Source of the DNA: Amycolatopsis circi | Lineage (GTDB): Bacteria > Actinomycetota > Actinomycetes > Mycobacteriales > Pseudonocardiaceae | Reading direction: 5' to 3' | Length of the DNA stretch: 39,291 nucleotides | Assembly (NCBI RefSeq): GCF_003385235.1 | Contig: NZ_PQIA01000085.1 | Span: 1 to 39,291, forward strand | Part shown: one piece after another, positions 15,859 through 23,193 of the stretch | How the letters are laid out: each line of letters begins with the position of its first letter | How positions within the stretch are numbered: the stretch's first letter is position 1 | Notes under the pieces: model-generated | Told to the model about the DNA's origin: nothing | Seen by the model: only the letters and a program-made list of their open reading frames with translations | The model's database searches: none | Program-made: the position numbers and the translations under genes

Positions 15859-16854
15859 ATGCAGCGGGTCACCCGGGACGATGTCGCACGGCTGGCGGGC
15901 ACCTCGCCGGCCGTGGTCAGTTACGTGCTCAACAACGGTCCGCGGCCGGTCGCTCCCGCCACGCGGGCGCGAGTGGAACAGGCGATCGCCGACCTCGGGT
16001 ACCGGCCGAATCTTGTCGCGCGGGCGTTGCGGTCCACGCGCAGCAATGTGCTCGGGCTGGTCGTGCCGGACAGCAGCGAAGGCTACTTCACCCAGCTCAC
16101 CCACGCGGTCGAGCGGGCCGCGTTCGCCCGCGGATCCCTGGTGCTGCTGGGGAATTCGGCGTTCTCCCGCGAGCAGGAGCTGCGCTACGCCGAATCGCTG
16201 GCGAACATGCGCGTGGACGGTCTGCTGCTCGTCCGCGCCGAGATCGCCGGAGCGGCGGCCACTCACTCCACTTTGGACGTTCCGGTCGTCTACCTGCACC
16301 ACCACGCCCCGTCCGGCAGCACCGCGCCGTCCGTGGTGCTGGACAACAAGGCGGGCGGGCGGTTGACCACCGAACACCTGCTCGGGCACGGCTACCGTGA
16401 GATCGGGTGTCTTACCGGTACCGCGCGATCAGGGCCGGTGGCAGACCGGGCGCGGGGCTGGGCGGAGGCAATGCGGGCGGCCGAAAGAAAAGCGGGCAAC
16501 GTCGTCCGCACCGGTCTGGATCGGCACGCCGCACGAGCGGATATCCGGCGATGGCTGCAGTCCCCGGAGCGGCCGCGCGCGATCATGGCGACCGCGGACG
16601 GGCTGGCGCTCGACACGCTCACTGTCGCGGCGGAACTGGGCTTGAGCGTGCCGAAAGACCTCGCGGTGATCGGCTTCGGCGGTACCGACGCGGCCGCGCA
16701 CAGCTGGCCCGCGCTGTCCACCGCCGGGCATTCCTTCGACGATTTCGCCGACGCGGCAGTGTCCACTCTGGACAAGCTTCGCGAAAACACCCAGCCGGAA
16801 GACCGCATCCTCGACGTCCGCTTGACCGCGCGCGCCAGCTGCGGGTGCGACTGA
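15859..16854 (+). CDS. LacI-family transcriptional regulator
   Basis: 331 aa repressor-type protein. The N-terminal LacI helix-turn-helix (about 4-28: TRDDVARLAGTSPAVVSYVL) and hinge helix (RPNLVARALRSTRS) are followed by a periplasmic-binding-protein-like sensor domain (NVLGLVVPDSSEGYFTQL onward). The effector is unknown. It is divergent from the molybdenum hydroxylase operon and ends 22 bp from the convergent amidohydrolase gene, so control of this cluster is the simplest reading. There is no ribosome site; TATCGT ends 7 nt before the ATG, suggesting a leaderless transcript. The CxC-containing C-terminus (ASCGCD) is ordinary for actinobacterial members. Confidence 0.88.
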   Translation: MQRVTRDDVARLAGTSPAVVSYVLNNGPRPVAPATRARVEQAIADLGYRPNLVARALRSTRSNVLGLVVPDSSEGYFTQLTHAVERAAFARGSLVLLGNSAFSREQELRYAESLANMRVDGLLLVRAEIAGAAATHSTLDVPVVYLHHHAPSGSTAPSVVLDNKAGGRLTTEHLLGHGYREIGCLTGTARSGPVADRARGWAEAMRAAERKAGNVVRTGLDRHAARADIRRWLQSPERPRAIMATADGLALDTLTVAAELGLSVPKDLAVIGFGGTDAAAHSWPALSTAGHSFDDFADAAVSTLDKLRENTQPEDRILDVRLTARASCGCD

Positions 16855-16876
16855 ACCCGCAGCCGACGCGAACGAA

Positions 16877-17860
16877 TCAGGAGTTAGCGGCCTCTGCCCA
16901 CGCGGAAGGCGTGTAGCCGAGATAATGCGACGCGTGCGTATTCGCCGCGGAGGCCTGCGGAATGTCCCCGCGCAAATACGCCTCGGCTTCCGCCTTGTCC
17001 TTCGGCGGCGGCGTCGGCGCGAGGCCGAGCAGCTTCGCCATGTTGTTGCCGAGGTACCCCTCCAGGTCGTCCTCGGACAGGTTCAGGCCCTGCGGCGGCT
17101 GGTGGCACAGCACTTCCAGCTCCCGCGCCCACATGCCGGGCTCGTTCGGCGGCGAATCGGTGCCGAACACCAGGTCGCTCTTCTTCATCTCCTTGGCGAA
17201 TTCGACGATCCGCGACTGCAGCAGCCAGCCCGATTCGCCGATCACATTCGGGGAGTCCTGAATCATCCAGAACGCCTCGAAACAGTAGACGCCGCCGGTC
17301 TGGATGCCGAAATGGCCGAGAATGAACGTGACGTTCGGGAACTCGCGGATGATCGGGTAGAACTGGGTCGGGATCGAGTACGGCCCGTCGCCGGTGTGGA
17401 TCAGCACGATCACGCCGAGTTCGTCGCACACCCGCATCACCGGCCGCAGCCAGTCCAGCGCCCGGTCCGGACGGTAGGAATGCATGTTGGCGTGCAGCTT
17501 CAGCATCTTGTAGCCGTATTCCTTCACGTGGAAGGCCAGCTCCGCCGCACCGTTTTCCGGGCCGAAGCGCGGGTTGTACATGAAGTTCCCGACGAACCGG
17601 TCCGGGTACTGCTGCACCAGCGAGGTCACGTAGGCCTGGTATTCGCGGATGCCTTCGCGGCCGGTTTTGTTGCCCTCGCGCCAGGTCGTGTTCCCCGGCG
17701 GCGGCATGATGCAACTGACGTCCACGCGCCGCGGCTTGCCGTTGATCCAGAATGGACCGTCCATCATTTCCAGCGTGCGCTCGCCGGTGAACGGGGTTCC
17801 GGTGTGCCGCCAGGCTTCGTCGACGAGATTCGTCGGATGGACATGGGTATCGATGATCAC
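16877..17860 (-). CDS. Amidohydrolase_2-family metal-dependent hydrolase/decarboxylase
   Basis: 327 aa TIM-barrel protein. The N-terminal metal motif is DTHVHP (His6, His8). Further conserved segments are MLKLHANMHSYRPD near 115-128, a metal-His strand VLIHTGDG, LGHFGIQTGG near 178-187, and the catalytic Asp in FGTDSPPNEP near 230-239. Amidohydrolase_2 includes non-oxidative decarboxylases (5-carboxyvanillate, isoorotate, gamma-resorcylate, ACMS) as well as lactonases, so either activity is possible. The start is the GTG at 17860, where the protein begins directly with IIDTHVHP; AAGGAG is 7 nt upstream. Promoter and leader elements it may share with other cluster genes suggest it belongs to the heterocycle cluster. 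Confidence 0.85.
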   Translation of the reverse strand: MIIDTHVHPTNLVDEAWRHTGTPFTGERTLEMMDGPFWINGKPRRVDVSCIMPPPGNTTWREGNKTGREGIREYQAYVTSLVQQYPDRFVGNFMYNPRFGPENGAAELAFHVKEYGYKMLKLHANMHSYRPDRALDWLRPVMRVCDELGVIVLIHTGDGPYSIPTQFYPIIREFPNVTFILGHFGIQTGGVYCFEAFWMIQDSPNVIGESGWLLQSRIVEFAKEMKKSDLVFGTDSPPNEPGMWARELEVLCHQPPQGLNLSEDDLEGYLGNNMAKLLGLAPTPPPKDKAEAEAYLRGDIPQASAANTHASHYLGYTPSAWAEAANS

Positions 17861-17896
17861 CGGATGTCTCCTTACGCAAGACTTGAGTAAAGGACT

Positions 17897-17925
17897 CCCC
17901 GGCCGCGCTTGACCGCACCTACGGG
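17897..17925 (-). promoter_or_regulatory. Shared leader motif, copy 1
   Basis: On the minus strand this reads CCCGTAGGTGCGG, four bases, then GCGCGGCCGGGG, about 37-65 nt before the amidohydrolase_2 start. The same two blocks occur in the same orientation upstream of the second NCS2 permease (21079-21116). It could be a protein site or part of a regulatory RNA; the nature is unproven. Confidence 0.4.
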
Positions 17926-17960
17926 ACCCGGAAGCGCGATCAGCGCTCCGGCGCAACCCG

Positions 17961-17989
17961 AGTGCAGCACCTTCGCCGCCCGCTGTCAA
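17961..17989 (-). promoter_or_regulatory. Promoter candidate for the amidohydrolase_2 gene
   Basis: Minus-strand TTGACA (17989-17984), a 17-nt spacer and TGCACT (17966-17961). TCAACACATG (17986-17995) overlaps the -35 and matches TCAACACGTG in the molybdenum-hydroxylase promoter, so the LacI protein may act at both. Confidence 0.5.
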
Positions 17990-18039
17990 CACATGATCGC
18001 CGAATGCGTTGCGCGGCAATACTTTTCCCGCGCAGACTC

Positions 18040-18068
18040 TTGACACCTGCCCCGCGAGGGCTTTGCAT
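18040..18068 (+). promoter_or_regulatory. Promoter candidate for the deaminase-permease-UbiXD operon
   Basis: TTGACA (18040-18045), a 17-nt spacer and TTGCAT (18063-18068). It faces the 18202 gene and would start a leader of roughly 130 nt. Confidence 0.45.
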
Positions 18069-18201
18069 TGAACGACCCGGCGGTGCTGCCGGGCGCCGGT
18101 GACCTCCCGTTTCGGGCCAACCGTTCGGCCAGCTGCCTCCAGCCGCGCGCTGGAGACGACCGCCGGGCCGGGTCCGACCCCGCCCGGGGAAGGGCGGCCC
18201 G

Positions 18202-19608
18202 ATGTCGGCTGCGGAACCGGAACCCTGCGATCTCCTGCTGACCGGCGGCACCGTGGTGACCGTCGACGACCAGCGCACCGTCCACCGGAACGGCCACGTC
18301 GCGATCATCGGCGACCGGATCGCCGGCGTCGGCGAAGGTCCCGGCACCGAGCGCTGGCGCGCCACCGAGATCGTCGACTGTCGCGGCAAAGCGGTGCTGC
18401 CCGGCCTGGTCGACGGGCACAACCATCTTTACCAAGCTCTCGCTCGCGGGCTCGGCGAAGGCATGTCGATCGTGCCGTGGCTGTGCGAGTTCATGTGGCC
18501 GTATTCGATCGCGATCACCGGGCCCGAAGCGGTGTCGGGAGCACGACTCGGTGCGGTCGAGGCGTTGCGAGCCGGCATCACGACGGTGATCGACAACCAT
18601 TACGCGCCAAGCGATCTTGAAACGACGCTGGCCGTCGCCGACGTCATCGAGGAGGCGGGGCTTCGCGGTGCGGTCGCCCGCGGCATGCTGGGCGAACGCA
18701 CCGAAATCGCCGACCGTCGCGGCCAGCCGATCGAGTTGTTCCGGTATTCCAGCGAAGACGAATTCGCCATTACCCGCGAGGCGATGGAACACCGGCCGCC
18801 AGGCTCCAAGGTCTCGGTGTGGCCTGCCGCGCTCAACCTCTGTTACGTGGAGCAAAAACTCGTCCGCCGGACGGTCGAACTCGCCCGGGAATTCGGCACT
18901 CGCTGGCACACCCATTGCTGCGAAAGCAAAACCGATCCGGTCAGCTACCTCGAAACGCACGGGGTCCGGCCGGTGGAATGGCTCGCGCGAGAAGGCCTGC
19001 TCGACGAACGGGCCACCCTCGCGCACGCGATTTGGCTCGACGAAGCCGAAATCGAGCAGCTCGCGGCCGCTGGCGCCGGGGTTTCGCACAACCCGGCTTC
19101 GAACGGCTACCTCGCTTCCGGCACCGCGCAGGTCGCGAACCTGCGAAAGCAGAACGTTCCGGTCGCGCTGGGCACCGACGGTCCCAGCTGCGGCCATCGG
19201 CAAGATCTTTTCGAGGCAATGAAACTCAGCGTCTTCGGCCAGCGAACGGCCACTTTGGACCCGACGGCGTTGCGGGCCGAGGACGCGCTGGAAATGGCTA
19301 CCCGCGAGGGGGCCCGTTACGCCGGAATCGACGCGGGAGTGTTGAGCGAAGGAAAACTCGCCGACGTCATCGTGACCGCGCTCGACCGTCCGCACGTGCG
19401 CCCGGTGCACCGGGCTGTCGCCGCCCTCGTCTACTCCGCCCGCGGGTCCGATGTGGAGCTGACGATCGTGGGTGGCGAGATCGTCTACCGCGACGGACGG
19501 TGCGTCCGCGTCGACGAAGAGGCCGCCGCCGGCGAGGCGGAACGGCACGCGGCCCGGCTGCTGGAACGCAGCGGCATGGGCGGCCTGCTCACTCCCTGGG
19601 CGCGGTGA
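18202..19608 (+). CDS. Amidohydrolase: AtzB / 8-oxoguanine deaminase-like
   Basis: 468 aa cytoplasmic metal-dependent deaminase of the COG0402 group. The metal site is complete: His73/His75 in DGHNHLYQ, His236/His238 in WHTHCCES with its nearby Glu, His near 275 in LAHAIWLDE, and Asp325 in GTDGPSCGHRQD. Group members deaminate guanine, 8-oxoguanine, isoxanthopterin, methylthioadenosine/SAH or s-triazines. GHNHLYQALARGL and the GTDGPS-type strand look most like 8-oxoguanine deaminase/AtzB proteins, but the substrate is inference. The ATG at 18202 has a GGGAAGGG site. It opens a plus-strand run with two permeases, UbiX, UbiD and CobW (35-bp gap to the first permease). Confidence 0.85.
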   Translation: MSAAEPEPCDLLLTGGTVVTVDDQRTVHRNGHVAIIGDRIAGVGEGPGTERWRATEIVDCRGKAVLPGLVDGHNHLYQALARGLGEGMSIVPWLCEFMWPYSIAITGPEAVSGARLGAVEALRAGITTVIDNHYAPSDLETTLAVADVIEEAGLRGAVARGMLGERTEIADRRGQPIELFRYSSEDEFAITREAMEHRPPGSKVSVWPAALNLCYVEQKLVRRTVELAREFGTRWHTHCCESKTDPVSYLETHGVRPVEWLAREGLLDERATLAHAIWLDEAEIEQLAAAGAGVSHNPASNGYLASGTAQVANLRKQNVPVALGTDGPSCGHRQDLFEAMKLSVFGQRTATLDPTALRAEDALEMATREGARYAGIDAGVLSEGKLADVIVTALDRPHVRPVHRAVAALVYSARGSDVELTIVGGEIVYRDGRCVRVDEEAAAGEAERHAARLLERSGMGGLLTPWAR

Positions 19609-19643
19609 TCCGCGCTCCCCCTTTCCCCGCTGTGGAGGAAACC

Positions 19644-21005
19644 ATGCGATTCCGTCCGCGCACCACCCGAGCCGAAGCCACGACCCGCGACGCGGTCGAC
19701 GCCGTCCCCCGGCTGCGGCAAATGCTCCCGCTCGGCGTCCAGCACCTGCTGGTCGCCTACTCCGGAATGGTCACCGTCCCGCTGCTGATCGGCCTCGGCG
19801 TCGGCCTGTCCACCGCGCAGATCGCCACCCTCGTCACGGCGAACGTCCTGGTCAGCGGCATCGCGACGCTGTTGCAGACGCTCGGGATCGGCAACGTCGG
19901 CGTCCGGCTGCCGATCGTGATGGGCTCGACCTTCACCGGCATCACCCCGGCGATCATCGTCGGCAAGGAGGCCGGGCTGCCCGCGGTCTTCGGCGCGACG
20001 ATCGTCGCCGGATTGCTGACCTGGCTGATCGCGCCGTGGTTCAGCAAGCTGATCCGGTTCTTCCCGCCGATCGTGACCGGGACGATCATCGCGATCATCG
20101 GGTTCTCGCTGCTGCCCTCCACCGCGACGCTGATCGCCGGGTCCAATCCGGGCGCCGCCGACCACGGCTCGGCCGGGCGGCTGATTCTCGGGCTGGGCAC
20201 CATCGTGCTGACTGTCTGTTTGGAACGGTTCGCCCCGCCCGCCGTGCGCCGCTTCGCGATCCTGATCGCGCTGGCCGTCGGCACGCTCGTGGCGATCCCG
20301 CTCGGCATGGCCGACTTCAGCTCGGTCGGGCACGCGGACTGGGTCGGCGTCGTGAAGCCGTTCGAATTCGGCATGCCGACTTTTGCCTTGTCCGCATTGC
20401 TGCCGATGATCATCGTGCAGCTGGTGAACATGGTGGAATCGACCGGCGACACGCTCGCCATCGGGCAGATCGTCGGCCGGGACGTCGGGCCGCCCGAGAT
20501 TTCCCGGGCACTGCGCGCGGACGGGATCGGCTCCGCGTTCGCGGGCGTGTTCGGTTCGTTCACCGTCGTCACCTTCGGCGAGAACGTCGGCCTGGTCAGC
20601 ATCACCCGCGTGATGAGCCGGTTCGTGGTCGCCACCGCGGGCGCGGTGCTGGTGCTCATGAGCCTGGTGCCGAAACTCGGCGCGGCCGTCGCTTCGCTGC
20701 CCGGACCGGTGCTCGGCGGGGTTGGGGTCGTCATGTTCGGCACGGTCGGCGCGGTCGGGCTGCGCATCATGAGCCAGGCGGATCTCAGCAACGGCCGCAA
20801 TATCCTGATCGTCGCCATCTCGTTCGGCTTCGGCCTTTTGCCGGTCGGTGCGCCAGAGTTTTACCAACATCTGCCCGTTGTGGTGCAGACCGTGCTGACG
20901 AGCGGCATCGCGGCCGGCGGCATCGCGGCGTTCCTGCTGAACCTCGTGCTCAACCGCCGCGAGCGGGCTCCGCGCACCGGGCCAGAAGCCGCTCCCGGGT
21001 ATTGA
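19644..21005 (+). CDS. NCS2-family nucleobase permease (uracil/xanthine type), copy 1
   Basis: 453 aa, about 14 transmembrane segments, nucleobase:proton symporter family. Family landmarks: GVQHLLVAYSGMVTVPLLIG near 30-49 in TM1, the substrate-binding acidic motif MVESTGDTLAIG in TM8, and TFGENVGLVSITRV in TM10 (the NCS2 signature). GLGVGLS, PLLIG and the AIG-Q spacing fit the xanthine/uric-acid branch rather than uracil UraA, but specificity is not certain. The ATG at 19644 follows GGAGG by 5 nt; longer in-frame extensions into the deaminase gene are not real. A second NCS2 gene of exactly the same length follows. Confidence 0.9.
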   Translation: MRFRPRTTRAEATTRDAVDAVPRLRQMLPLGVQHLLVAYSGMVTVPLLIGLGVGLSTAQIATLVTANVLVSGIATLLQTLGIGNVGVRLPIVMGSTFTGITPAIIVGKEAGLPAVFGATIVAGLLTWLIAPWFSKLIRFFPPIVTGTIIAIIGFSLLPSTATLIAGSNPGAADHGSAGRLILGLGTIVLTVCLERFAPPAVRRFAILIALAVGTLVAIPLGMADFSSVGHADWVGVVKPFEFGMPTFALSALLPMIIVQLVNMVESTGDTLAIGQIVGRDVGPPEISRALRADGIGSAFAGVFGSFTVVTFGENVGLVSITRVMSRFVVATAGAVLVLMSLVPKLGAAVASLPGPVLGGVGVVMFGTVGAVGLRIMSQADLSNGRNILIVAISFGFGLLPVGAPEFYQHLPVVVQTVLTSGIAAGGIAAFLLNLVLNRRERAPRTGPEAAPGY

Positions 21006-21216
21006 CCCTCGGCGGCTTCCGATGCACCATAGTCGAAACTCCTTGCAGGGAAGGAAAAATCTTCGGAACTACCCCAACCCCGTAGGTGCGGCGGCAGGAT
21101 GCGCGCGCGGCCGGGGGTCATCGCCGCCGGAAGCCCGTCCGGCTCCGGCGACGCCCCGCGATCCGCCCGGCCCGGCCGTTTCCCCGGCCCCGCCGGCCCA
21201 ACGAGGTGAGGGAATC
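21006..21216. promoter_or_regulatory. Leader/intergenic region between the two permeases, with shared motif copy 2
   Basis: 211 bp. An A-rich stretch (AAGGAAAAATCTTC near 21051-21064) stands out from the GC-rich surroundings. CCCGTAGGTGCGG (21079-21091) and GCGCGGCCGGGG (21105-21116) repeat the leader of the amidohydrolase_2 gene in the same orientation relative to transcription. A TTGACC overlapping the previous stop and a CATAGT 20 nt later are a weak promoter possibility. The rest is GC-rich Pro-codon-like sequence without a frame of its own. Confidence 0.4.
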
Positions 21217-22578
21217 ATGGCCAGTCACCCGTCTCCCCCGTCCCCTGTGGACGAACGTCCCCGATTCGGTCCGCTGGTGCTGCTGGGTCTGCAGCACGTG
21301 CTCGTGATGTACGCCGGTGTCGTCGTGGTGCCGATCGTGGTCGGCGCCGGGCTGGGCCTGCCCCAGTCGCAGATCGCCGACCTGGTCAGCGTCGACCTGG
21401 TGCTCGCCGGGATCGGCACCATGCTGCAGGCGTTCGGCGTCTGGAAGTTCGGCATCCGGATGCCGCTCGTGGTCGGCGCCGCGTCCAACGGAATCGTCCC
21501 GATGGTGCTGATCGGCAGCACGCAGGGGCTGTCCACAGTGTATGGCTCGCTGCTCGTGGTCGGCGTGCTCTGGGTGCTGATCGCACCGTTGTTCAGCAAA
21601 CTGCTCAAGCTGTTCCCGGAAGTCGTCACCGGCACGGTCATCACGTTGATCGGGCTGACGCTGATTCCGGTCGGGCTCAAGCTCATCGCCGGTTCCAATC
21701 CGTCCGCGCACAATTACGGTGCGCCAGCGAATCTCGCGCTCGCCGGGTTCACGCTCGCGTTGATCGCGGTGTTCTACCGGGTCTTCCGCGGTCTGCTCGG
21801 CCAGCTTGCGATGCTGATCGCGCTGACTGTCGGCGCGGTCGTCGGCTGGCTGACCGGACTGGGCAGCCTCGCCGGAGTCGCCACCGGCCCGGTTTTCGGA
21901 CTTCTGCGACCAATGCATTACGGAGCGTTGCATTTCGACATTCCGTCGATTCTGCTGTTCCTGGTGATCGTTTTCGTGCTGATGGTCGAGGCGTCCGGAC
22001 AGGGTCTCGCGGTCAGCCAGGTGGTCGGCAAGAAGGTCGGGCCGCGCGACATCGCCAACCTGCTCCGGGTGGACGGCCTGCTCACCGCGCTCAGCGGCGT
22101 GTTCAACGGCTTCGCCTACACCACGTTCGGCCAGAACATCGGGCTCGTCGCGCTGACCAAGGTGCGGAGCCGGTATCCGGTCGCGGTCGGCGGCATCATC
22201 CTGGTGATTTTCGGGGTGGTGCAACCGATCGGCCGGGTGATCGCGGCGATTCCGCAACCAGTGATCGGCGCGGCCGCCGTCGCCACGTTCGCGGCGCTGA
22301 CGGTCTCCGGCATTCAGCTGCTGTCCCGAGTGGACTTCAACAAGACCGGCAATCTGGTGATCGTCATGCTGTCGCTCGGCGTCGGTTTGATCCCGGCTGG
22401 CGCGCCGGACTTCTACAAGCAGTTTCCGTTCGCGGCACAGGTTTTCCTGAAGAGCGGCGTTGCTACCGGCACGGTCCTGGCGGTGCTGCTGAACCTGCTG
22501 TTCTTCGCTGCCCGGAAACGGCGCCCAGAAGAGCCGCTCGTGCACCGGGAACCCGCCGCTGAGCTTTCCCAGTCCTGA
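21217..22578 (+). CDS. NCS2-family nucleobase permease (uracil/xanthine type), copy 2
   Basis: 453 aa, about 14 membrane segments. It begins LGLQHVLVMYAGVVVVPIVV in TM1, has MVEASGQGLAVSQVVG in TM8, and the signature TTFGQNIGLVALTKV in TM10. It is clearly homologous to copy 1 but diverged: the conserved Glu is retained, and TFGQN replaces TFGEN. The two likely differ in substrate, for example parent base versus oxidised or carboxylated derivative, but that is speculation. The ATG at 21217 follows GAGGTGAGGG; 65 in-frame upstream codons lack coding character. UbiX starts 9 bp after the stop. Confidence 0.9.
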   Translation: MASHPSPPSPVDERPRFGPLVLLGLQHVLVMYAGVVVVPIVVGAGLGLPQSQIADLVSVDLVLAGIGTMLQAFGVWKFGIRMPLVVGAASNGIVPMVLIGSTQGLSTVYGSLLVVGVLWVLIAPLFSKLLKLFPEVVTGTVITLIGLTLIPVGLKLIAGSNPSAHNYGAPANLALAGFTLALIAVFYRVFRGLLGQLAMLIALTVGAVVGWLTGLGSLAGVATGPVFGLLRPMHYGALHFDIPSILLFLVIVFVLMVEASGQGLAVSQVVGKKVGPRDIANLLRVDGLLTALSGVFNGFAYTTFGQNIGLVALTKVRSRYPVAVGGIILVIFGVVQPIGRVIAAIPQPVIGAAAVATFAALTVSGIQLLSRVDFNKTGNLVIVMLSLGVGLIPAGAPDFYKQFPFAAQVFLKSGVATGTVLAVLLNLLFFAARKRRPEEPLVHREPAAELSQS

Positions 22579-22587
22579 AAGGACGTC

Positions 22588-23193
22588 ATGGGCACCGAAC
22601 CGCAGCGGCCCCGGCTGATCGTCGGCATCACCGGGGCCAGCGGCCCGCACCTGGCTGTCCACCTGCTGACCGCGCTGCGCAAGCTCGGCACGGTGGAAAC
22701 GCATCTGGTGATGTCCCGGGCCGCCCACCGCACCATCGAACTGGAAACCGGAATGCCGCCCGCCGAGGTCGCCGAACTGGCTGATGTCCGGCATGCACGC
22801 GGGGACATCGCCGCTTCGATCGCCTCCGGTTCCTTCCGCACCATGGGCATGGTCGTCGTGCCGTGCTCGATGAAAACCGTCGCCGGAATCGCGCACGGCT
22901 ACAGCGACGACCTGCTCGTCCGCGCCGCCGACGTCACCCTGAAAGAACGCCGTCCGCTCGTGCTCGTCGCCAGGGAAACCCCGTTGAGCCTCGTGCACCT
23001 GCGCAATCTCGTGGCGGTGACGGAGGCGGGCGCGATCGTGCTGCCGCCCGTCCCCGCCTTCTACCACCAGCCCGAGTCCATTGAGGACATTCTCGCCCAC
23101 CTGACCGGCAAGGTGCTCGACCAGTTCGGCATCGAGAACGAACTGTTCGCGCGCTGGCAGGGGCCGCCCGCCTCGCAAGGAGTTCCGCGGTGA
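22588..23193 (+). CDS. UbiX-type flavin prenyltransferase
   Basis: 201 aa. It would make prenylated FMN from FMN and dimethylallyl phosphate, the cofactor that UbiD-family decarboxylases need. Visible motifs: the N-terminal flavin loop GITGASGP (13-20), PCSMKTVAGIAHGYSDDLLVR-like segment (about 92-112), the RPLVLVARETPLSLVHLRN segment, and PPVPAFYHQP. Length is normal for UbiX/Pad1. A GAAAGGA site lies before the ATG. The stop overlaps the next start in GTGA, so UbiX and UbiD are translationally coupled, which strongly supports a working pair. Confidence 0.92.
   Translation: MGTEPQRPRLIVGITGASGPHLAVHLLTALRKLGTVETHLVMSRAAHRTIELETGMPPAEVAELADVRHARGDIAASIASGSFRTMGMVVVPCSMKTVAGIAHGYSDDLLVRAADVTLKERRPLVLVARETPLSLVHLRNLVAVTEAGAIVLPPVPAFYHQPESIEDILAHLTGKVLDQFGIENELFARWQGPPASQGVPR

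Larger units (their letters stand above)
17861..18201. other. Divergent regulatory region between two amidohydrolase genes
   Basis: 341 bp with no gene. It holds a minus-strand promoter (17961-17989), a plus-strand promoter (18040-18068), and a minus-strand leader of about 95 nt. That leader contains a bulged GC hairpin (CCGGAGCGC with GCGCTTCCGG) and a two-block sequence repeated upstream of the second permease gene. The plus-strand leader of about 130 nt is GC-rich with several inverted repeats (for example CCCGGCGG...CCGGGCGCC) that match no riboswitch class I can recognise. Confidence 0.5.

Noticed and set aside
18069..18201. Riboswitch upstream of the deaminase gene
   Set aside because: I compared the GC-rich leader with remembered purine, xanthine (NMT1), guanidine, SAH, TPP, FMN, cobalamin and Moco cores and found no match; GC hairpins alone are not enough.
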